Assembly: GCF_023701525.1 (NCBI RefSeq)
Contig: NZ_JAMQAW010000008.1
Location: 195,107-250,063 of the forward strand
DNA length: 54,957 nt
Source: Streptomyces albipurpureus
Lineage (GTDB): Bacteria; Actinomycetota; Actinomycetes; Streptomycetales; Streptomycetaceae
Direction of reading: 5' to 3'
In this document: piece by piece, positions 49,631-54,957 of the stretch
How positions within the stretch are numbered: the first letter of the stretch is position 1
Layout of the letters: each line of letters starts with the position of its first letter
Notes under the pieces: model-generated
The model's input: only the letters and a program-made list of their open reading frames with translations
Databases searched by the model: none
What the model was told of the DNA's origin: nothing
Translations under genes and position numbers: made by a program

Positions 49631-52372
49631 TCAGGCGTCGCCGCCGGCCGGGCCGGGGTCAGCCGCCGCCACATCGAGCAGCTGATAGCGGTCCACCGCC
49701 TGCTTCAGCACCGAGCGGTCCACCTTGCCGTCGCGCGCCAGCTCGGTCAGCACTCCCAGCACGATGGACTGCGCGTCGATGTGGAAGTAACGACGAGCGG
49801 CACCGCGGGTGTCCGCGAAGCCGAAGCCGTCCGCGCCCAGTGACGCATACGTCCCCGGCACCCAGCGGGCGATCTGGTCCGGCACCGAACGCATCCAGTC
49901 CGAGACGGCCACGAACGGGCCGTCGGAGCCGGAGAGCTTGCGGGTGACATACGGGACGCGCTGCTCCTCCTCCGGGTGCAGAAGGTTGTACTCCTCCACC
50001 GCGACGGCCTCGCGGCGCAGCTCGTTCCACGAGGTCGCCGACCAGACATCGGCGCGTACGTTCCACTCTTCGGCGAGGATGCGCTGGGCCTCGATCGCCC
50101 AGGGGACGGACACACCGGACGCCAGGATCTGCGCCGGGATCTGGCCCTGCTCGCCGGTCTTGTAGCGGTAGACACCCTTGAGGATGCCGTCCACGTCCAC
50201 GTCCGAGGGCTCGGCCGGGTGCTGGATCGGCTCGTTGTAGACGGTCAGGTAGTAGAAGATGTCCTCGTTCTCTTCGGGCGTCCCGCCGTACATCCTGCGC
50301 AGACCGTCCTTGACGATATGCGCGATCTCAAAGCCGAACGCCGGGTCGTACGCCACGCAGCCCGGGTTGGTGGACGCCAGCAGCTGGGAGTGGCCATCAG
50401 CGTGCTGGAGGCCCTCACCCGTCAATGTCGTACGGCCTGCGGTCGCACCCAGCACAAAGCCGCGCGCGAGCTGGTCCGCCATCTGCCAGAACTGGTCACC
50501 AGTGCGCTGGAAACCGAACATCGAGTAGAAGACGTACACCGGGATCAGCGGCTCGCCATGGGTGGCGTACGCCGAACCCGCGGCGATCAGCGACGCCGTG
50601 CAGCCGGCCTCGGAGATGCCGTCGTGCAGCATCTGCCCGGTCGGCGACTCCTTGTAGGCGAGGAGCAGCTCACGGTCCACGGACTCGTACTGCTGGCCCA
50701 GCGGGTTGTAGATCTTCGCGCTCGGGAAGAAGGAGTCCATACCGAAGGTGCGGTACTCATCGGGAGCGATCAAGACGAATCGCTTGCCGATCTCCTTGTC
50801 CCGCATCAGGTCCTTCAGCAGTCGCACAAAGGCCATGGTGGTGGCGATCGACTGCTGACCCGAACCCTTGCGCACGGCCGCGTAGGTCTTCTCCTCGGGC
50901 AGCACCAGCGGCTTCGCCCGCACGACTCGGGTCGGCACATAGCCGCCGAGCGCCTTGCGGCGGTCGTGCATGTACTGGATCTCCTCCGAGTCACGACCCG
51001 GGTGGTAGTACGGCGGGAGGCCGCCTTCCAGCTGGGTGTCCGTGATCGGGAGGTGCAGCCGGTCCCGGAAGCCCTTGAGGTCGTCGACCGTGAGCTTCTT
51101 CATCTGATGGGTGGCGTTGCGGCCCTCGAAGTTCGGCCCGAGGGTCCAGCCCTTGACGGTCTGGGCGAGGATCACGGTCGGCTGGCCCTTGTGGGCCTTG
51201 GCGGCGGCGAACGCCGCGAAGACCTTGCGGTGGTCATGGCCACCGCGGCCGAGGTGCAGGATCTGCTCGTCGGTCATGTTCTCGACCATGGCGCGCAGCC
51301 GCTGGTCACCGCCGAAGAAGTGCTCCCGGATGTACGAGCCGGTCTCCGTCGCATAGGTCTGGAACTGGCCGTCAGGGGTGGTGTTCAGCTTGTTCACCAG
51401 CAGGCCGTCGCGGTCCTGGGCGAGCAGCGGGTCCCAGGAGCGGTCCCACACCAGCTTGATCACATTCCAGCCGGCGCCGCGGAACTGCGACTCCAGCTCC
51501 TGGATGATCTTGCCGTTGCCGCGTACCGGACCGTCGAGACGCTGGAGGTTGCAGTTCACGACGAAGGTGAGGTTGTCCAGGCCCTCACGGGAGGCGATGG
51601 AGAGCTGCCCGAGCGACTCGGGCTCATCCATCTCGCCGTCGCCGAGGAACGCCCACACATGCGACTTCGAGGTGTCAGCGACACCCCGGGCCTGCATATA
51701 GCGGTTCATCCGCGCCTGGTAGATCGCACCGAGCGGGCCGAGGCCCATCGATACGGTGGGGAACTCCCAGAAGTCCGGCATCAGCCGCGGGTGCGGATAG
51801 CTGGAGAGACCGTTGGGGTACTTCGACTTCTCCTGGCGGAACGCGTCGAGCTGGGTCTCGCTCAGCCGGTCGAGCAGAAAGGCCCGGGCGTAGATGCCGG
51901 GGGACGCGTGCCCCTGGAAGAAGATCTGGTCGCCGCCGTCGCCCTCGTCCTTGCCGCGGAAGAAGTGGTTGAAGCCCACGTCGTAGAGGGAGGCGGAGGA
52001 CGCGAAGGTGGCGATGTGCCCGCCGACGCCGATCCCCGGGCGCTGGGCGCGGGAGACCATCACCGCGGCGTTCCAGCGGGTGGCGTTCAGGACCTTGCGC
52101 TCGACCTCCTCGTTACCGGGGAAGAACGGCTCGTCCTTGGTGGCGATGGTGTTCACATAGTCCGTGCTGCGCATCTCGGGCACGGCCACACGCTTCTCGC
52201 GCGCGCGTTCGATGAGCCTGAGCATCAGGTAGCGGGCTCGTTCCCGGCCTCGCTCGTCGACGGCGGCGTCGAGTGAGTCCAACCACTCCTGGGTCTCTTC
52301 GGGGTCGAAGTCCGGGACCTGGCTGGGAAGGCCGCCAATGATGATCGGGTTGCGATCTGATCCGGAAGCCAC
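49631..52372 (-). CDS. aceE: Pyruvate dehydrogenase E1 component, homodimeric
   Basis: A 913-residue thiamine-diphosphate enzyme that decarboxylates pyruvate and passes the acetyl group to E2 lipoyl domains, feeding acetyl-CoA to central and lipid metabolism. The TPP motif is [20 protein letters not shown] (243-262), ending at [14 protein letters not shown]. Other family marks are [20 protein letters not shown] and [17 protein letters not shown] 52372 follows AAGGAA and gives the usual N-terminus; upstream in-frame residues are not conserved-looking. It stands alone, without E2 or E3 genes nearby, as is common in actinomycetes. Cytosolic. Confidence 0.97.
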   Translation of the reverse strand: MASGSDRNPIIIGGLPSQVPDFDPEETQEWLDSLDAAVDERGRERARYLMLRLIERAREKRVAVPEMRSTDYVNTIATKDEPFFPGNEEVERKVLNATRWNAAVMVSRAQRPGIGVGGHIATFASSASLYDVGFNHFFRGKDEGDGGDQIFFQGHASPGIYARAFLLDRLSETQLDAFRQEKSKYPNGLSSYPHPRLMPDFWEFPTVSMGLGPLGAIYQARMNRYMQARGVADTSKSHVWAFLGDGEMDEPESLGQLSIASREGLDNLTFVVNCNLQRLDGPVRGNGKIIQELESQFRGAGWNVIKLVWDRSWDPLLAQDRDGLLVNKLNTTPDGQFQTYATETGSYIREHFFGGDQRLRAMVENMTDEQILHLGRGGHDHRKVFAAFAAAKAHKGQPTVILAQTVKGWTLGPNFEGRNATHQMKKLTVDDLKGFRDRLHLPITDTQLEGGLPPYYHPGRDSEEIQYMHDRRKALGGYVPTRVVRAKPLVLPEEKTYAAVRKGSGQQSIATTMAFVRLLKDLMRDKEIGKRFVLIAPDEYRTFGMDSFFPSAKIYNPLGQQYESVDRELLLAYKESPTGQMLHDGISEAGCTASLIAAGSAYATHGEPLIPVYVFYSMFGFQRTGDQFWQMADQLARGFVLGATAGRTTLTGEGLQHADGHSQLLASTNPGCVAYDPAFGFEIAHIVKDGLRRMYGGTPEENEDIFYYLTVYNEPIQHPAEPSDVDVDGILKGVYRYKTGEQGQIPAQILASGVSVPWAIEAQRILAEEWNVRADVWSATSWNELRREAVAVEEYNLLHPEEEQRVPYVTRKLSGSDGPFVAVSDWMRSVPDQIARWVPGTYASLGADGFGFADTRGAARRYFHIDAQSIVLGVLTELARDGKVDRSVLKQAVDRYQLLDVAAADPGPAGGDA

Positions 52373-52853
52373 GCTGTTCCTTCGCTGTTCGGAGTGGTGA
52401 GCCAAGAATTTCTGGCAGAGTTTGCAGTGTCCTGGAACGCTGCCGTACCGCCTCCATCGTGTACCGCGGGCCGGCAAACGTCATCTCTACCGAGAGGTAA
52501 CCCATGCTCTCGCTGACATCCCGCCCGGCCCCCAGTGCTGCTGACCAGGTGGGCTAGGTGGGTCAAATCGCAACCTTACGCCCAACCCGGTAGTGCGTTC
52601 CGTTTGGGTGTTCGGTTCCGATGGGGGTGCCGGGTAGACGTAAAGTGGCAAACGCGGCCGAAGCGTGTCGTGTGCGGTACCGGCCCTGGTGGAACATGTG
52701 GGGACTTGCGTCGAGACGGACGCAAACGTCACCGTTTCGGCGGTCTGAACGGCCGGGTACTTGCGCGATCCGCCGTGCGCGTGTGGACTACGGCCAACGC
52801 CACGCGTACGCGCGAGGCCGCAGCATCTACCGAACATGATCAGGAGGCAAGCC
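52373..52853. other. Divergent promoter region of aceE and the DUF3052 gene
   Basis: No gene is supported. Short frames here lack ribosome sites. Both promoters must lie within it. The stretch around 52560-52640 is less GC-rich. I see no clear dyad operator. An AGGAGG at 52842-52847 serves the DUF3052 gene. Confidence 0.45.
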
Positions 52854-53282
52854 GTGAGCGCGACCGCGGACCACGCGGAGGAGCGGACCAACCCAGCACT
52901 AAGGCTGGGGTTCGAGCCCGGACAGGTGGTCCAGGAGATCGGCTACGACGAGGACGCCGACCAGGATCTCCGTGAAGGCATCGAGTCCGTGATCGGCCAG
53001 GACCTTGTGGACGAGGAGTACGACGACGTCGCTGACGCCGTTGTCCTCTGGTTCCGCGATGAGGACGGCGACCTGACGGACACGCTGGTGGACTCCATTG
53101 GCCTGCTCGACGAAGGCGGCCTGATCTGGCTGCTGACGCCGAAGACGGGCCGGGAAGGCTACGTGGAGCCCAGCGATATCAGCGATGCCGCACAGACTGC
53201 CGGTCTTTCTCAGACCAAGAGCATCAGTGTGGCCAAGGAATGGTCTGGCAGTCGACTGGTGGCCCCCAAGTCGAAGCGCTGA
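52854..53282 (+). CDS. DUF3052 family protein
   Basis: A 142-residue acidic soluble protein of an actinobacterial family of unknown function. The core reads LRLGFEPGQVVQEIGYDEDA, then a highly acidic middle (EEYDDVADAVVLWFRDEDGD), GGLIWLLTPKTGREGYVEPS, and the C-terminal SVAKEWSGSRLVAPKS. The fold resembles a small Rossmann-like domain. GTG 52854 has AGGAGG six bases upstream. Divergent from aceE. A 21-bp stem terminator follows, so it is a single-gene transcript. I cannot assign a function. Confidence 0.92.
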   Translation: MSATADHAEERTNPALRLGFEPGQVVQEIGYDEDADQDLREGIESVIGQDLVDEEYDDVADAVVLWFRDEDGDLTDTLVDSIGLLDEGGLIWLLTPKTGREGYVEPSDISDAAQTAGLSQTKSISVAKEWSGSRLVAPKSKR

Positions 53283-53357
53283 GGAGCCTCGACGCAAGGC
53301 CTTGAAGTAAGCCCGGTGCAGGCGCCGGGCAAGACCCTGAGTGCATTCGCACCAACT

Positions 53358-53401
53358 GCCGCTAGGCCCCCTCCGACCCAGGTCGGAGGGGGCCTAGCGG
53401 C
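53358..53401. terminator. Strong intrinsic terminator, 21-bp perfect stem
   Basis: Positions 53358-53378 and 53381-53401 are perfectly complementary with only CA between them, so the effective loop would open to about four to six bases. The stem includes TAGGCCCCCTCCGACC. It separates the DUF3052 gene from the peroxiredoxin gene and is the longest hairpin in the window. Confidence 0.9.
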
Positions 53402-53477
53402 GCTTTAGAGGGGGTTTTGCCGTGCGCATAGAGTGGACCCGTCACCCGAACGGGCTCAGCGAAGGGAAGCACACACC

Positions 53478-53936
53478 ATGGCGATCGAGGTCGGCACCAA
53501 GGCACCCGAATTCGAGCTGAAGGACAACCACGGGCGCACGGTGAGTCTCACTGACTTCCGGGGCGAGAAGAACGTGGTCCTCCTCTTCTACCCGTTCGCG
53601 TTCACCGGTGTGTGCACGGGTGAGCTGTGCGCGCTCCGCGATGAACTGCCGAAGTTCGTCAACGACGACACCCAGCTGCTCGCCGTCTCCAACGACTCGA
53701 TCCACACCCTGCGCGTCTTCGCCGAGCAGGAGGGGCTGGAGTACCCGCTGCTCTCCGACTTCTGGCCGCACGGCGAGGTCTCCCGGGCCTACGGCGTCTT
53801 CGACGAGGAGAAGGGCTGCGCCGTGCGCGGCACCTTCATCATCGACAAGGAGGGCGTGGTCCGCTGGAGCGTCATCAACGGCCTGCCGGACGCCCGTGAC
53901 CTGAACGAGTACACCAAGGCCCTGGAAGCCATCTGA
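53478..53936 (+). CDS. AhpE/Bcp-type peroxiredoxin
   Basis: A 152-residue thiol peroxidase. The peroxidatic Cys lies in YPFAFTGVCTGELCALRDEL, matching PxxxTxxC of the AhpE subfamily. A second Cys four residues on, and one in GCAVRGTFIIDKEG, could be resolving residues, so a two-Cys mechanism is possible. The catalytic Arg is in AVRGTF. ATG 53478 follows AAGGGAAG. Cytosolic reduction of organic hydroperoxides or peroxynitrite is the expected role. It starts 76 bases after the strong terminator. Confidence 0.93.
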   Translation: MAIEVGTKAPEFELKDNHGRTVSLTDFRGEKNVVLLFYPFAFTGVCTGELCALRDELPKFVNDDTQLLAVSNDSIHTLRVFAEQEGLEYPLLSDFWPHGEVSRAYGVFDEEKGCAVRGTFIIDKEGVVRWSVINGLPDARDLNEYTKALEAI

Positions 53937-54380
53937 GGCGTCGGGCCCACGGGGCCGGCCCCTGGCAGGCGCTGCCGAGCCTCCTGGCCGGCGCGGTGGC
54001 GGTGGAGCCGCCCCGGGTGGCCGCTCCACCGGTCTTGTCGTGACCGGCTAGCGGGCCGGCGGCGTCCCAGTGGCCCCTGCGCCCCCGGTGGCCCCTGCTG
54101 GCCCGTGGCTGGCGGTAACTGGCCCGCCCTCGCCCGGGTGCCGGTCCGATGCGCCGACGGCTCCAGCGGCCCTCCAGGGGTGCCCCTGGGGGCGCCGACA
54201 TCTTTAGGACAGCCCCGTCCGCCCTGCGCGTCGGGTCAACCAGTACCCAACCGGGACGGAACGGGCGACCTCCCGTGCCAAAGCCTGTTTTGCGCGGGAA
54301 CCGGTCACTAGGATCGATCCCGTTGATCCGACACGAACGCACGACGGGGGCGCTGCCCCTGAAAACCAATGGAGGGACTC
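53937..54380. other. GC-rich intergenic region upstream of terD
   Basis: No gene seen. GTGGCCCCTG occurs twice near 54070-54090. CCAGGGG (54174-54180) and CCCCTGG (54183-54189) form a hairpin that may end peroxiredoxin transcripts. TAGGAT at 54309-54314 could be the terD -10 box, but no good -35 is spaced from it. Confidence 0.4.
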
Positions 54381-54956
54381 GTGGGAGTCAGCCTCAGCAA
54401 GGGCGGCAACGTCTCGCTGACCAAGGCCGCGCCCGGCCTGACCGCCGTCACCGTAGGTCTGGGCTGGGACATCCGTACCACCACCGGCACGGACTTCGAC
54501 CTGGATGCCAGCGCCCTGCTGACGAACGCAGAGGGCAAGGTCACCAGCGACGGGAACTTTGTCTTCTTCAACAACCTCAAGAGCGTCGATGGCTCCGTTG
54601 AGCACACCGGCGACAACCTCACGGGTGAGGGCGAGGGCGACGACGAGCAGATCAAGGTCAACCTCGCAGGGGTCCCGGCCGAGGTCGACAAGATCGTCTT
54701 CCCGGTCTCGATCTATGAGGCGGAGAGCCGTCAGCAGTCGTTCGGACAGGTGCGCAACGCCTTCATCCGCGTGGTCAACCAGGCGGACAACAACGAACTG
54801 GCACGCTATGACCTGAGTGAGGACGCTTCGACCGAGACCGCCATGGTCTTCGGTGAGCTCTACCGCAATGGCGCGGAGTGGAAGTTCCGTGCCATCGGCC
54901 AGGGTTACGCCTCGGGACTGCGCGGTATCGCGCAGGACTTCGGCGTCAACGTCTAA
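54381..54956 (+). CDS. terD: TerD-family calcium-binding stress protein
   Basis: A 191-residue beta-sandwich protein of the TerD family. It begins [20 protein letters not shown], then [20 protein letters not shown] with the acidic calcium site (DFDLDAS), a second acidic cluster [14 protein letters not shown], and [23 protein letters not shown] 54381 has GGAGGG five bases upstream and gives the canonical length. Family members are linked to tellurite resistance, phage inhibition and, in Streptomyces, differentiation. No other ter gene is in view, and its stop is at the window edge. Confidence 0.95.
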   Translation: MGVSLSKGGNVSLTKAAPGLTAVTVGLGWDIRTTTGTDFDLDASALLTNAEGKVTSDGNFVFFNNLKSVDGSVEHTGDNLTGEGEGDDEQIKVNLAGVPAEVDKIVFPVSIYEAESRQQSFGQVRNAFIRVVNQADNNELARYDLSEDASTETAMVFGELYRNGAEWKFRAIGQGYASGLRGIAQDFGVNV

Positions 54957-54957
54957 G

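Noticed and set aside
49976..52276. A 766-codon plus-strand frame opposite aceE
   Set aside because: It is the antisense shadow of aceE with no recognisable domain.
54381..54956. A complete tellurite-resistance or ter operon
   Set aside because: Only one TerD protein is visible and the window ends at its stop codon, so an operon cannot be claimed.

Overview
The window reads as an actinomycete chromosome, almost certainly Streptomyces. G+C is very high with strong third-position GC bias, GTG starts behind GGAGG-type ribosome sites are common, and the gene content is typical of the genus: type II fatty-acid genes under a FasR-like regulator, homodimeric AceE, DUF3052, DUF3145, DUF4429-SHOCT and TerD proteins, and an MreB-like actin. 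From memory, the gene order (matB, MreB-like gene, fab operon, aceE, peroxiredoxin, terD) resembles one stretch of the S. coelicolor chromosome. I could not check that by search. The region looks like conserved core chromosome with two small decayed insertions.

Layout. 0.1-5.6 kb: a DHFR-like reductase, a two-domain VOC protein, a GH16-like protein with no export signal, malonyl-CoA synthetase MatB, and a LysE exporter divergent from an Lrp/AsnC regulator. 6.1-8.8 kb: an MreB-like actin followed by a double-GAF histidine kinase; both have damaged nucleotide-binding motifs. 9.0-15.2 kb: an alcohol dehydrogenase, an amidohydrolase with a clear sigma-70-type promoter, two unrecognised proteins, and a MarR regulator divergent from a PTGR-type reductase. 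15.4-22.6 kb: secreted M14 carboxypeptidase, EI24/CysZ-like membrane protein, secreted pyroglutamyl-peptidase-like protein with a Cys-to-Ser change, and a SGNH lipoprotein.

22.8-28.7 kb: DUF3145 gene, then fabF, acpP, fabH, fabD and the FasR-like regulator, the elongation core of fatty-acid synthesis. MatB could add malonyl-CoA to the same pool. 28.8-34.7 kb: pirin, a serine hydrolase paired with a GNAT, a MerR regulator with an 18-bp perfect palindromic operator driving an aldo/keto reductase, and an acyltransferase translationally coupled to a DUF1023 hydrolase. 34.9-40.7 kb is the most disturbed part: a frameshifted APH-type phosphotransferase, a membrane protein, a WYL regulator divergent from a hydrolase/AlkZ-like pair, and a Tn3 transposase relic with two internal deletions.

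40.7-47.2 kb: a NarL-type two-component pair, a GNAT, a DUF4429-SHOCT protein, a second DUF1023 hydrolase, and a TetR regulator. 47.3-55 kb: a 14-TM MFS exporter divergent from the TetR gene, a secreted I36 inhibitor, AceE, a DUF3052 protein, an AhpE-type peroxiredoxin, and TerD at the right edge.

I saw no rRNA, tRNA, CRISPR array, integrase or complete IS. The best candidate for something undescribed is the pair of apparently catalytically impaired proteins (pseudo-actin plus lid-less GAF kinase) encoded together at 6.1-8.8 kb.
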